DNA from: Arcobacter sp.
GTDB taxonomy: Bacteria; Campylobacterota; Campylobacteria; Campylobacterales; Arcobacteraceae
Length of the DNA: 64,000 nucleotides
Assembly (NCBI GenBank): GCA_002869565.1
Contig: PKUJ01000002.1
Coordinates: 124,001-188,000 of the forward strand
Direction of reading: 5' to 3'
In this document: positions 1 to 8,596 of the stretch, in pieces
Layout of the letters: every line of letters starts with the position of its first letter
Numbering within the stretch: position 1 is the stretch's first letter
Position numbers and translations under genes: made by a program
The notes under the pieces: generated by a model
Database searches by the model: none
What the model saw: only the letters and a program-made list of their open reading frames with translations
What the model was told of the DNA's origin: nothing

Positions 1-494
1 TAGAAATAAATAGTGCTTTATCTTTAACGTACAATAGACTATATATTATTATCTTTGCTCTAATTGTATTTGCAAGTATTTTATTACTTTTAAATAAAAC
101 ATCTTTAGGCTTAAAGGTTCGAGCGGTAACACAAAATAGACAAATGGCACAAGCAATGGGTATAAAAACTTCTCTAATAGATGCTATGACTTTTGGTTTA
201 GGTTCAGGAATTGCAGGAATTGCTGGTGTTGCTTTATCTCAGCTTACAAATGTTGGACCAAATTTAGGACAAGCTTATATTGTAGATAGTTTTATGGTTG
301 TTGTATTTGGTGGAGTGGGTAATTTATGGGGAACACTTATTGGTGCAATTACACTTGGTGAAATCAATAAATTTATTGAACCAGTTGCTGGAGCAGTTCT
401 TGCTAAAGTTATCATACTTGTATTTATCATTTTATTTATACAAAAAAGACCTAGAGGATTATTTCCTCAAAAAGGTCGAGATGCACAGGATTAG
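1..494 (+). CDS. urtB: Urea ABC transporter permease UrtB, C-terminal part (5' end outside window)
   Basis: This is a membrane permease of the high-affinity urea importer UrtABCDE, a branched-chain amino acid (LivH) family member. The reading frame is open from base 3 and the start lies outside the window. The visible C-terminal part has the UrtB-specific stretches FGLGSGIAGIAGVALSQ, VFGGVGNLWGT and the ending IQKRPRGLFPQKGR, which distinguish UrtB from generic LivH. It lies 3 nt before urtC, in an urtBCDE operon whose urtA must lie to the left. Urea import fits the urease genes 27 kb downstream. Confidence 0.93.
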   Translation, partial: EINSALSLTYNRLYIIIFALIVFASILLLLNKTSLGLKVRAVTQNRQMAQAMGIKTSLIDAMTFGLGSGIAGIAGVALSQLTNVGPNLGQAYIVDSFMVVVFGGVGNLWGTLIGAITLGEINKFIEPVAGAVLAKVIILVFIILFIQKRPRGLFPQKGRDAQD

Positions 495-497
495 ATA

Positions 498-1661
498 ATG
501 GAAACAAACATGAAAAAAACAGAACAAAAGAGAAAACCTATAATATTACAGATTTTGGAAAATGACAAAGGAGGGAAAATAGTATTATCTATTTTAGCTC
601 TTGTTGTTGCATATGTTTCTTTTGCAAATTTATTTATTAGTCCTGATTCTGCATTTTATATTTCAACATATACAGTAACACTTTTAGGTAAATATTTAGC
701 CTTTGCACTTTTAGCACTTGCTCTTGATTTAGTTTGGGGATATATTGGTATTTTAAGTTTAGGTCACGGAGCATTCTTTGCTCTTGGCGGATATGCAATG
801 GGTATGTATCTGATGCGTCAAATTGGCGATCGTGGTGTTTATGGAAATCCTGAATTACCTGACTTTATGGTATTTATGAATTTAAAAGAATTGCCTTGGT
901 TTTGGTATGGATTTGATAATCCTATCTTTGCTTTAATAATGGTGATGTTTGTACCAGGACTTCTTGCTTTTGTATTTGGTTACTTGGCATTCAGATCTAG
1001 AGTTACAGGTGTTTATTTATCGATTATAACTCAAGCTATGACATATGCACTTATGTTAGCCTTTTTTAGAAATGACATGGGATTTGGTGGAAATAATGGT
1101 CTTACAGATTTTAAAGATATTTTAGGTTTTGATTTACAATCCGGGGGAACTAGAATCACTCTACTTATCATCTCTTTTTTAGCTTTATTTGCTGGATATT
1201 TAATTGCAAGATTTATTATGAATTCAAGACTTGGACGAGTATGTATTGCAATTAGAGATGGTGAAAGTAGAACAAGGTTTATTGGATATAGAGTTGAACA
1301 GTATAAACTATTTATTTTTATAGTTAGTGCTGCCATGGCTGGAATTGCAGGAGCTTTATATGTGCCACAAGTTGGGATTATAAATCCTGGAGTATTTTCT
1401 CCTTTGTTTTCAATTGAGCTTGTAATTTGGGTTGCTATTGGTGGAAGAGGGACTCTGTATGGAGCTATAGTTGGAGCATTTATTGTAAATTATGCAAGTA
1501 CATATTTTACTTCTGCTTTACCAGAAGTTTGGTTATATGCTTTAGGTGGATTATTTGTTTTTGTAACACTATTTTTACCCAAAGGTGTTGTTGGATTAAT
1601 TTCAAAAATTAACTTAAATATGAAAAAAGATAAAGTAGAGGTGCAAAATGTTAGTTCTTAA
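498..1661 (+). CDS. urtC: Urea ABC transporter permease UrtC
   Basis: This is the second inner-membrane permease of the urea importer (LivM family), 387 aa, with many hydrophobic segments. The conserved stretch LGHGAFFALGGYAMGMYLM lies near residue 90, and the end reads TLFLPKGVVGL, as in UrtC. The first ATG is chosen because AGGAT sits 6 nt upstream; a second ATG four codons later is less well placed. The 3' end overlaps urtD by 14 nt, indicating translational coupling. Length and topology are normal for UrtC. Confidence 0.92.
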   Translation: METNMKKTEQKRKPIILQILENDKGGKIVLSILALVVAYVSFANLFISPDSAFYISTYTVTLLGKYLAFALLALALDLVWGYIGILSLGHGAFFALGGYAMGMYLMRQIGDRGVYGNPELPDFMVFMNLKELPWFWYGFDNPIFALIMVMFVPGLLAFVFGYLAFRSRVTGVYLSIITQAMTYALMLAFFRNDMGFGGNNGLTDFKDILGFDLQSGGTRITLLIISFLALFAGYLIARFIMNSRLGRVCIAIRDGESRTRFIGYRVEQYKLFIFIVSAAMAGIAGALYVPQVGIINPGVFSPLFSIELVIWVAIGGRGTLYGAIVGAFIVNYASTYFTSALPEVWLYALGGLFVFVTLFLPKGVVGLISKINLNMKKDKVEVQNVSS

Positions 1662-2400
1662 GCACGAAAATGAACAAAATATAGGTGACTTAAAGCGTGG
1701 TGATAGAATTCTTTATCTTGATGATGTAACAGTTAGTTTTGATGGTTTTAAAGCTTTAAACTCTTTATCTCTTACAATAGAGTATGAAGAGTTAAGATGT
1801 ATCATTGGAGCAAATGGTGCAGGAAAATCTACTATGATGGATGTAATTACAGGAAAAACACAGCCAGACCAAGGTCATGTAGTATTTGGACAAGCAGTTG
1901 ATTTACTTCAAATGGATGAACCTTCAATTGCTGAAATTGGGATAGGAAGAAAATTTCAAAAACCAACTGTATTTGAAGGTCATTCAGTATTTGAAAATCT
2001 TGAACTTGCTATGAAAGATGATAAAAGATTTTTTAAAACTTTATTTGCAAAATTAAATGGTGAACAAAAAGATAAAATTGAAGAGACTATGAATTTGATT
2101 GGATTAAAAGATTTTTATAAAAGAGAAGCTGGAATATTATCCCATGGTCAAAAACAGTGGCTAGAGATTGGAATGCTTTTAATGCAAGATCCAAAACTTT
2201 TACTAGTAGATGAACCAGTTGCGGGTATGACACCAGGGGAAGTTGAAAAAACTGGACAAATTTTAACTGACCTTTCAAAAAATCACTCAGTTGTGGTAGT
2301 TGAACATGATATGGAATTTATTAGAAGTATTGCTAAAAAAGTGACTGTTTTACACGAAGGTTCAGTTTTAGCAGAAGGTTCAATGAAAGATGTTCAATAG
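1648..2400 (+). CDS. urtD: Urea ABC transporter ATPase UrtD, C-terminus cut by an in-frame TAG
   Basis: This is an ATP-binding subunit of the urea importer (LivG-like), 250 aa. Walker A (GANGAGKST, about residues 54-62), an ABC signature variant LSHGQ (164-168), Walker B LLLVDEP (184-190) and the H-loop VVVEHD are all visible. The reading frame stops at TAG 2398-2400, but the same frame continues for 11 codons, encoding NEKVRKVYLGE and then TAA. This is the usual C-terminal ending of the family; the LivG paralogue at 18046-18828 has NPKVIEAYLG at the same place. A nonsense change has therefore removed about 12 residues. The motor motifs are intact, so the protein may still work. Confidence 0.9.
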   Translation: MLVLKHENEQNIGDLKRGDRILYLDDVTVSFDGFKALNSLSLTIEYEELRCIIGANGAGKSTMMDVITGKTQPDQGHVVFGQAVDLLQMDEPSIAEIGIGRKFQKPTVFEGHSVFENLELAMKDDKRFFKTLFAKLNGEQKDKIEETMNLIGLKDFYKREAGILSHGQKQWLEIGMLLMQDPKLLLVDEPVAGMTPGEVEKTGQILTDLSKNHSVVVVEHDMEFIRSIAKKVTVLHEGSVLAEGSMKDVQ

Positions 2401-2436
2401 AATGAAAAAGTTAGAAAAGTATATTTAGGAGAATAA
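2401..2436 (+). other. In-frame continuation of urtD after the TAG stop
   Basis: Eleven sense codons in the urtD frame encode NEKVRKVYLGE and end at TAA 2434-2436, one base before the urtE ATG. The normal urtD-urtE spacing is thus preserved if the TAG is read as sense. The stretch also contains the urtE ribosome-binding site (AGGAG, 2427-2431), which explains why the DNA would stay conserved after the stop arose. Confidence 0.8.
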
Positions 2437-2437
2437 T

Positions 2438-3133
2438 ATGATTGAGATAAAAAATATAAATCAGTTTTATGGTCAAAGTCATACTCTTTGGGATTTAAGT
2501 TTAGAAATAAAAACTGCACGTTGTACTTGTCTTATGGGAAGAAATGGAGTTGGTAAAACAACTTTAACAAAATCTATTATGGGACTTGAGCCAATAAAAG
2601 ATGGCGAAATAATCTTTGAGGGCAAAGATATAAGTCGTTTAGGAAGTGAAAAAAGAGCAGGTCTTGGAATTGGTTATGTTCCACAAGGTAGAGAAATATT
2701 TTCACAATTAAGTGTAAAAGAGAATTTAGAGATTGGATTACTTGGAAATAGAAATGGTCTAAAGCAAGTACCTGATAAAATATATGAACTGTTTCCAGTT
2801 TTAAAAGAAATGTTAAAAAGAAAAGGTGGAGACCTTTCAGGTGGTCAGCAACAGCAGTTGGCAATTGCAAGAGCACTATGTTTAGAGCCAAAGCTTTTGA
2901 TACTTGATGAGCCTTCTGAGGGAATTCAACCAAACATCGTACAACAAATTGGAAGTGTAATTGACTATCTTACTAAAGAGGAGAAAATCACTGTAATACT
3001 AGTTGAACAAAAGTTGCCATTTGCAAGAAAACATGGAGATGACTTCTTCTTAATAGAAAGAGGAAAAGTTGTTGCAAATGGAGAGATAGAAGAACTTAAT
3101 GATGAAATAGTAGAGCAGTATTTATCAGTATAA
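2438..3133 (+). CDS. urtE: Urea ABC transporter ATPase UrtE
   Basis: This is the second ATPase of the urea importer (LivF-like), 231 aa, the usual length. Walker A GRNGVGKTT (about residues 34-42), signature LSGGQQQQ, Walker B LLILDEP and the following SEGIQPNIV are present; the last is typical of UrtE. AGGAG lies 6 nt before the ATG. It is the final gene of the operon, followed by a strong hairpin. Confidence 0.92.
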   Translation: MIEIKNINQFYGQSHTLWDLSLEIKTARCTCLMGRNGVGKTTLTKSIMGLEPIKDGEIIFEGKDISRLGSEKRAGLGIGYVPQGREIFSQLSVKENLEIGLLGNRNGLKQVPDKIYELFPVLKEMLKRKGGDLSGGQQQQLAIARALCLEPKLLILDEPSEGIQPNIVQQIGSVIDYLTKEEKITVILVEQKLPFARKHGDDFFLIERGKVVANGEIEELNDEIVEQYLSV

Positions 3134-3170
3134 AATAAAAAAATATCTATATCAAATATAACAATTAAAT

Positions 3171-3210
3171 TAATAAAGGAATTTTTTGATTAGAAATAAT
3201 TCCTTTATTA
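3171..3210. terminator. Bidirectional terminator between urtE and the TauE/SafE gene
   Basis: A perfect 13-bp inverted repeat (TAATAAAGGAATT at 3171-3183, its complement at 3198-3210) surrounds a 14-nt loop between two convergent genes. T-rich and A-rich flanks would serve either strand. Confidence 0.75.
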
Positions 3211-3240
3211 AATATAAACTACAATAAAACTTATATAGTT

Positions 3241-4047
3241 TCAAACAATAAGCATTTTTATACCCACACAAGTTAAAAAGATTGCAAAGGCAAGCTTTAA
3301 TTGTTTAACATTTAATTTATAAGCTAACTTCACTCCATAGGGAGCAAAAAACATAGTCATAGGTACAAGTACAGCAAATGCTAACCAGTTTACATATCCA
3401 GTTGAGGCAAAAGGTAGACTTTCTGCATTCCAGCCTACAATTATATAACCAATAGTTGCAGGAATACTAATAATAAGTCCAAATAATGAAGCTGTACTAA
3501 CTGCTCTGTGAATTGGAAAAGAATATAAAGATAATAAAGGAACCATAAGTGTTCCACCTCCAATTCCTAATAAAGAAGCAAATATTCCAAGAAGTGTAGC
3601 AAAAATAAATTGTCCAAACTTTCCAGGAAGAGATTTTGCTATAACTAAAGTTTTAAAGCTACTTATTATCATATTCATTGATACCAATAGAAGTAAAACA
3701 CCAAACATAAATTTTAAGCTATTTCCATCAATAAATTTTGATGAAAAAGCTCCAATTAATACACCTAAAATAACAAAAGGTATCCATTTTTTTGATAGTT
3801 CCCAATCAATCCCACCTTTTTTATGGTGAGATCTTGCAGAGATTATTGAGGTTACAACTATCGTAGATAAAGAGGTTCCAATGGCTAAAGGCATAGCAAT
3901 AGAAATGTCTATTTTCATGTATATAAAAATATGATAAAGCATTGGAACTATTACAATTCCTCCACCTACACCAAGAAGTCCTGCAAGTAATCCTGCAACA
4001 ACTCCACTTATTAATAAAATTGGCACTAAAATCAATAATTCATTCAT
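3241..4047 (-). CDS. TauE/SafE family anion permease (sulfite-exporter type)
   Basis: This inner-membrane protein of 268 aa belongs to the TauE/SafE family, which exports sulfite, sulfoacetate or other organic anions. Two family repeats are visible, GLLGVGGGIVIVPML near residue 25 and SLLGIGGGTLMVPLL near residue 160, each starting a bundle of hydrophobic helices. It ends the same-strand set TRAP-Ntn hydrolase-TauE with a 16-nt gap to the hydrolase, so it is probably co-transcribed. A role in exporting an acidic product of that pathway is inference; the substrate is unknown. Confidence 0.85.
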   Translation of the reverse strand: MNELLILVPILLISGVVAGLLAGLLGVGGGIVIVPMLYHIFIYMKIDISIAMPLAIGTSLSTIVVTSIISARSHHKKGGIDWELSKKWIPFVILGVLIGAFSSKFIDGNSLKFMFGVLLLLVSMNMIISSFKTLVIAKSLPGKFGQFIFATLLGIFASLLGIGGGTLMVPLLSLYSFPIHRAVSTASLFGLIISIPATIGYIIVGWNAESLPFASTGYVNWLAFAVLVPMTMFFAPYGVKLAYKLNVKQLKLAFAIFLTCVGIKMLIV

Positions 4048-4063
4048 ATAAATTTATCCTTGT

Positions 4064-5662
4064 TTAAAAGCTTGAAGCTTTTCCATCACTTCTTGGGTCA
4101 AATGCCCCCTCTATTTGTTTTGATGGCTTATAAACCAATGCTCCTGCATGACCAACTGCTGAATCCAAAGCAGATAAAATTTCAACATCATGACCTTTAT
4201 GTCTTAATTGTTTAATTATCTCTTCTTTAAATCTTGATTCTAGTTTTAAACTTTGAGATGAATTTCCCCATGTTCTTCCTAAAAGCCATCTTGGATTGTT
4301 AATTGAAGCTTGTAAATCTTCATTATAATAAGCATATCTTGAAAAAATAGCTGCTTGTGTTTGTGGCTGTCCATCTCCACCCATTGTTCCATAATCCATA
4401 ACCCTTCCATCATCAAAGAGTGCAATTGCAGGATTTAATGTATGGAAAGGTTTTTTATGTGCTTCTAAAGCTTGAATATGTGTTGAATCAAGAGCAAAAC
4501 TGCAACCTCTATTTTGCCATACAATTCCTGTCTTTGGGAGTGTTAGACCACTTCCAAATTCATGATAAATACTTTGAATAGCACTCACTACTCTGCCTTC
4601 TGAATCAATTGTCCCAAACCAAGTTGTATCGCCTGGTGCTGCATTTTCTCCCCACGGTAGAGCTTTTTCTAAATCAAGTTCTTGGCTTAACTTATCTAAA
4701 TATTCTGGTTCTAACCATGCTTGCAATTCTTCAGGGCTTGCTGAAGTATTCATTAGATCTCTATGTTTAAAAGCTATTTTTGTAGCTTCAACTAGTAAAT
4801 GAATATGATTTGTAGAATCTTTTTCTGGGAGTTTTTCAAGCCATCTATCAAAAAGTCCTAAAATCATAAGAGAAGCTATCCCTTGAGTTGGAGCTGAAGC
4901 ATTAAAAAGTTTTCCTTTACTCATTTTCATTTCTAAAGGTGAATTCCATGATGCATTATGCTCATTTAAATCTTTTATTGAAAGTAATCCCTCTCTTTTT
5001 TCAAAGTCATTAGCAATATCTTTTGCTAAATCACCTCTATAAAAATCATCAAAACCATTTTCCCCAAGGGTTTTAATAGTTTTTCCTAATTTTTCTTGAA
5101 TTAGTTTATCACCTTTTTTAGGAGTATTTCCATTCGGATAATAAATTTCTGAGAAATATTTATCGACTGACAGTTCTTCTTTTTTCTCTTCTAATGTTTG
5201 AGATAAAGAATCTGTTACAACAATACCATTTTTATCTGATAGGACTGCTTCTTCAACAAGTTTTGAAGAAGGAATATTACCCTTCCAATTATTTTTACTT
5301 TTTTTATAAGCTAAATCCCAAGCAGAAACAGCACCAGCGACTGTATTTGCTGCAAGTTTTCCTCTAAAAGGAATTGTTTTTAAACCTTCATATTGATTCA
5401 TCTTTACATCAAATCCAGAGTATCCAGAAGCTTCAATAAAACTAACTCCCTCTTTAGGGTCATAAATTAACCAAAAAGCATCACCACCAATTCCTGTCAT
5501 ATGAGGGTAGTGAATAGCCAAGGATGAAGCTACTGCAATTGTTGCTTCTATTGCATTTCCTCCTTGTTTTAAAATCTCTACTCCAGCATCTGACGCTGCA
5601 TAATGTGGTGAAACAACCATACCATTTTGGGAAATTTCTGTTTTAGGTAAATTATTATTCAT
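4064..5662 (-). CDS. Gamma-glutamyltransferase-family Ntn hydrolase, HpxW-like (probable oxamate amidohydrolase)
   Basis: This 532-aa protein is a full-length GGT-fold proenzyme. The self-cleavage site GDTTW places the nucleophile Thr near residue 346 at the start of the small subunit. There is no signal peptide, so it is cytoplasmic, unlike periplasmic GGTs. The small-subunit motifs IQSIYHEFGSG, IVWQNRG, PFHTLNPA, MGGDGQPQTQAA and RWLLGRTWG match my recollection of HpxW, the oxamate amidohydrolase of the Klebsiella purine (hpx) pathway, better than classical GGT. It lies just downstream of the TRAP transporter genes, and the purine-catabolism context supports HpxW. The other reading is a generic gamma-glutamyl hydrolase. 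Assignment to the GGT superfamily is secure; the oxamate substrate is an inference. Confidence 0.8.
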   Translation of the reverse strand: MNNNLPKTEISQNGMVVSPHYAASDAGVEILKQGGNAIEATIAVASSLAIHYPHMTGIGGDAFWLIYDPKEGVSFIEASGYSGFDVKMNQYEGLKTIPFRGKLAANTVAGAVSAWDLAYKKSKNNWKGNIPSSKLVEEAVLSDKNGIVVTDSLSQTLEEKKEELSVDKYFSEIYYPNGNTPKKGDKLIQEKLGKTIKTLGENGFDDFYRGDLAKDIANDFEKREGLLSIKDLNEHNASWNSPLEMKMSKGKLFNASAPTQGIASLMILGLFDRWLEKLPEKDSTNHIHLLVEATKIAFKHRDLMNTSASPEELQAWLEPEYLDKLSQELDLEKALPWGENAAPGDTTWFGTIDSEGRVVSAIQSIYHEFGSGLTLPKTGIVWQNRGCSFALDSTHIQALEAHKKPFHTLNPAIALFDDGRVMDYGTMGGDGQPQTQAAIFSRYAYYNEDLQASINNPRWLLGRTWGNSSQSLKLESRFKEEIIKQLRHKGHDVEILSALDSAVGHAGALVYKPSKQIEGAFDPRSDGKASSF

Positions 5663-5663
5663 T

Positions 5664-6989
5664 TTACATCCATCCTATTGATTTTGGTAGCCAAAGGGCT
5701 ATTTCTGGGAATATCATTACTAATGCAATTACAACAATTTGAATTGCAATAAAAGGTAATACTCCTTTATAAATTTCCATAGTTTTTATCTCTTTTGGAG
5801 CTACCCCTTTTAGAAAAAAGAGTGACCATCCAAAGGGTGGAGTTAAAAATGATGTTTGAAGGTTTAAGGCAACTAAAATACCTAACCAAATCATATTTAT
5901 ATCAAGTGTATGGAATATTGGCAATACCAATGGCAATACAATATATGATATTTCAATCCATTCTAAGAAAAAACCAAGAATAAATAAAACAAACATCATA
6001 AATAAAATTGAACCCCACATACCCCCTGGTATTGCTGCAAAAAGGTCTTCAACTAAATAATCTCCATCTAAACCTCTAAAACTAAGTCCGAAAACTTGTG
6101 AGGCGATAAGAACAAACATAATCATACCAGTGACTTTCATAGTTTCATATAAAGTTTCTTTTAAAATTGTTAAATTTAGTCTTTTACTTAAAAACACAAT
6201 AAGTAAAGCACCAATAGCACCCATTGAAGCAGCTTCAGTAGGAGCTGCAAGCCCGCCAATAATAGAACCTAATACGGCAAATATTAATAAAAATGGTGGA
6301 GCTACTGATTTGAAAAACTCTATCCATAAATCTTTTTGAGAATAAGAGTCTCTTTCCTCTTTATCAATAGGAGGCACATGATGTGGCGCAAATTTACTCA
6401 AAAGAATTATATATATGATATAACAAGTTGCTAAAAGTAATCCAGGCATTAATGCCGCAGCAAATAAAGGTCCAATAGCTTCTCCACTAATATCAGCTAA
6501 TAAAATCAAAACTAAACTAGGAGGCAAAATTTGTCCCAATGTTCCTGAAGCACAGATTGTTCCACAAGATATACTATGACTATAATTTCTTTTTAATAAA
6601 GTTGGTAAAGCAATCATTGTAAGAGTAACAACAGTAGCTCCAACAATACCTGTAGACGCACCCATTAAAATACCTACAACTATAATTGCAATAGCCATCC
6701 CTCCAGGTTTTTTACCTGATAATAATCCTAAAACATCCAACATCTTTTCTGCTAAGCGGGACTTTTCTAATAAAATACCCATAAAAACAAAAAGAGGGAC
6801 TGCTAAAAGTGTGTAATTTGTTAGTACCCCAAAAATTCTAGATGGAAGAAGATTGAATAGATTCATATCTACACCAATAACTCCAAATAATAGGCCAGCT
6901 CCAGCAATTGCAAAGGCAACAGGAACTCCAGCCAAAATAAGAATAAATAAGGATATAACCATCATTATTGCTAATATTTGTGGATCCAT
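5664..6989 (-). CDS. dctM: TRAP transporter large permease DctM
   Basis: This is the large membrane subunit (441 aa, about 12 hydrophobic segments) of a tripartite ATP-independent periplasmic transporter, driving substrate uptake with an ion gradient. Family motifs visible include GVPVAFAIAGAGLLFG near the N-terminus and ASGTLGQILPPSLVLIL near residue 150. It follows dctQ by 3 nt and precedes the Ntn hydrolase by 1 nt, so the four genes form one operon and the imported substrate probably feeds the hydrolase. Confidence 0.92.
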   Translation of the reverse strand: MDPQILAIMMVISLFILILAGVPVAFAIAGAGLLFGVIGVDMNLFNLLPSRIFGVLTNYTLLAVPLFVFMGILLEKSRLAEKMLDVLGLLSGKKPGGMAIAIIVVGILMGASTGIVGATVVTLTMIALPTLLKRNYSHSISCGTICASGTLGQILPPSLVLILLADISGEAIGPLFAAALMPGLLLATCYIIYIILLSKFAPHHVPPIDKEERDSYSQKDLWIEFFKSVAPPFLLIFAVLGSIIGGLAAPTEAASMGAIGALLIVFLSKRLNLTILKETLYETMKVTGMIMFVLIASQVFGLSFRGLDGDYLVEDLFAAIPGGMWGSILFMMFVLFILGFFLEWIEISYIVLPLVLPIFHTLDINMIWLGILVALNLQTSFLTPPFGWSLFFLKGVAPKEIKTMEIYKGVLPFIAIQIVVIALVMIFPEIALWLPKSIGWM

Positions 6990-6992
6990 AAA

Positions 6993-7502
6993 CTAGTTCT
7001 CCTCTTTTAATTGTGAAATAGCTTTAAATAGAACTGCTAATCCTTGTATAAAAATCAATGTAAATCCTAGAGGTATAAGTGATTTTACTAAATATCTATA
7101 TGGTAAACCTCCAGGATCGGGAGATACTTCCCCATTAACATAAGATTGCATTACATATTGGCTAGATAAATAGATGATAAATAGTGAAAAAGGGATAATG
7201 ATTAATAAAGGAATTAAAATATCCATCCATACTTTTATTTTTTTACTATAATGATGATAAAATAAATCAACTCTAACATGTTCACCTTGTTGAAATGTGA
7301 AGGCAGAACCAAACATTGTAATCGCAGCTAAAATATGCCATTGAAGCTCTTGTTCAGCAATTGAACTTAAGTGAAAGAAATATCTAAAAAGAACATCTCC
7401 TGAAACAAGAAGAACCAAAATAAAAATCAACCATGAACTTATTTGACCGATGCGTTCTATAAACGCATCAAGTCTATTTGAAATATTTAAAATTTTTATC
7501 AT
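6993..7502 (-). CDS. dctQ: TRAP transporter small permease DctQ
   Basis: This is the small membrane subunit (169 aa) of the TRAP transporter, with four hydrophobic helices, the usual DctQ plan. The stretch FTFQQGEHVRVDLFYHH matches the conserved region near the second helix. Its start overlaps the dctP stop by 4 nt (ATGA), indicating coupled translation. Small permeases diverge rapidly, so the assignment rests on topology and operon position as well as motif. Confidence 0.88.
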   Translation of the reverse strand: MIKILNISNRLDAFIERIGQISSWLIFILVLLVSGDVLFRYFFHLSSIAEQELQWHILAAITMFGSAFTFQQGEHVRVDLFYHHYSKKIKVWMDILIPLLIIIPFSLFIIYLSSQYVMQSYVNGEVSPDPGGLPYRYLVKSLIPLGFTLIFIQGLAVLFKAISQLKEEN

Positions 7503-8596
7503 GATGATAACTTAGTCATCACTACTTCTTCACTTTTATTTTGCCAATCGTCGTGCATTGCTTTAAAAGCAAAGTAGCTTTCGTGTACTTTTTTTACTAA
7601 TGGGTCTTTTTCTGTTAATTTATCGTATGTAGCAAATGTTACTTCTCTTAATTTTTTAATTACTGAGTCAGGCAGAGTTTTAGCCATCACTCCTTCGTTT
7701 TTAACTAAATCTTCTAAAGCTTCTGAATTATTTGCTTCTGACCAAGAAAGTCCCATGAGATTACATTCTGCTGCAACAGTTTTTACAATCGCTTGTAAAT
7801 CTTTTGGTAAAGATTCCCATGCATCTTTATTAATTAAACACTCACTTGTATTACTAGGTTCTCCCCAACCTGTTGTATAATAATATTTAGCAGCTTTATG
7901 TAATCCCATTCTTCTATCTTGAAAAGGTCCCACAAATTCTGCTGCATCAATAACACCTCTTTCTAATGCTGGGAAAATTTCACCACCAGGAAGAAGTTTA
8001 ACTCCAACACCTAATTGTTCTAAAACTTTTCCCGCAAGACCTGGAACTCTCATTCTAAGACCTTTTAAATCTTCAACAGAGTTAATCTCTTTTTTGAACC
8101 ATCCTGTCATTTGAACCCCAGTATTTCCTGCTGCAAGTCCAATTACATTAAATGGCTTATAGACTTCATCCCATAATTCTTGTCCCCCACCAAATTGTAA
8201 CCAAGCATTTGTTCCTTGGAAGTTCATCCCAAATGGAACCGCAGTAAAGTATTGAGCTGCAAATGTTTTTCCTGCCCAAAAGAATGAATTACCCCAGTTC
8301 ATTTGAATAGTACCATTTGATACTGCATCAAAACCTTCCATAGCTGGTATAAGTTCTCCTGCTGGATAGTGTTTAATTCTTAATCTACCATCTGATAATT
8401 CTTCAACTCTTTTACAAAAATAGCTAGCATTTCCTGGCCCTGTAGAATAAAATGGTGCTCCTGCCCCGTAACAATTTGTCATTTTCCATCTAAATGTTTT
8501 TTTTGAATCTGCACTTGCAATACTTGGTATAGCAATAGCTGCACCTAAACCTGCTAAACTTGTTTTTTTAATAAATTCTCTTCTATTTTTAGTCAT
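7499..8596 (-). CDS. dctP: TRAP transporter substrate-binding protein DctP (TakP-like), Tat-exported
   Basis: This is the periplasmic solute receptor (365 aa) of the TRAP system. The N-terminus carries a twin-arginine signal (NRREFIKK, then a hydrophobic stretch ending near ASA at residue 29), as in the TakP branch. A typical binding-site region includes LRMRVPGLAGKVLEQLG and GGEIFPALERGVIDAAEFVG. TakP-type receptors bind 2-oxo or hydroxy acids; the ligand here is unknown, but small ureido or oxamic acids would suit the hydrolase in the operon. It is the first gene of the operon, facing a 608-bp control region. Confidence 0.9.
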   Translation of the reverse strand: MTKNRREFIKKTSLAGLGAAIAIPSIASADSKKTFRWKMTNCYGAGAPFYSTGPGNASYFCKRVEELSDGRLRIKHYPAGELIPAMEGFDAVSNGTIQMNWGNSFFWAGKTFAAQYFTAVPFGMNFQGTNAWLQFGGGQELWDEVYKPFNVIGLAAGNTGVQMTGWFKKEINSVEDLKGLRMRVPGLAGKVLEQLGVGVKLLPGGEIFPALERGVIDAAEFVGPFQDRRMGLHKAAKYYYTTGWGEPSNTSECLINKDAWESLPKDLQAIVKTVAAECNLMGLSWSEANNSEALEDLVKNEGVMAKTLPDSVIKKLREVTFATYDKLTEKDPLVKKVHESYFAFKAMHDDWQNKSEEVVMTKLSS

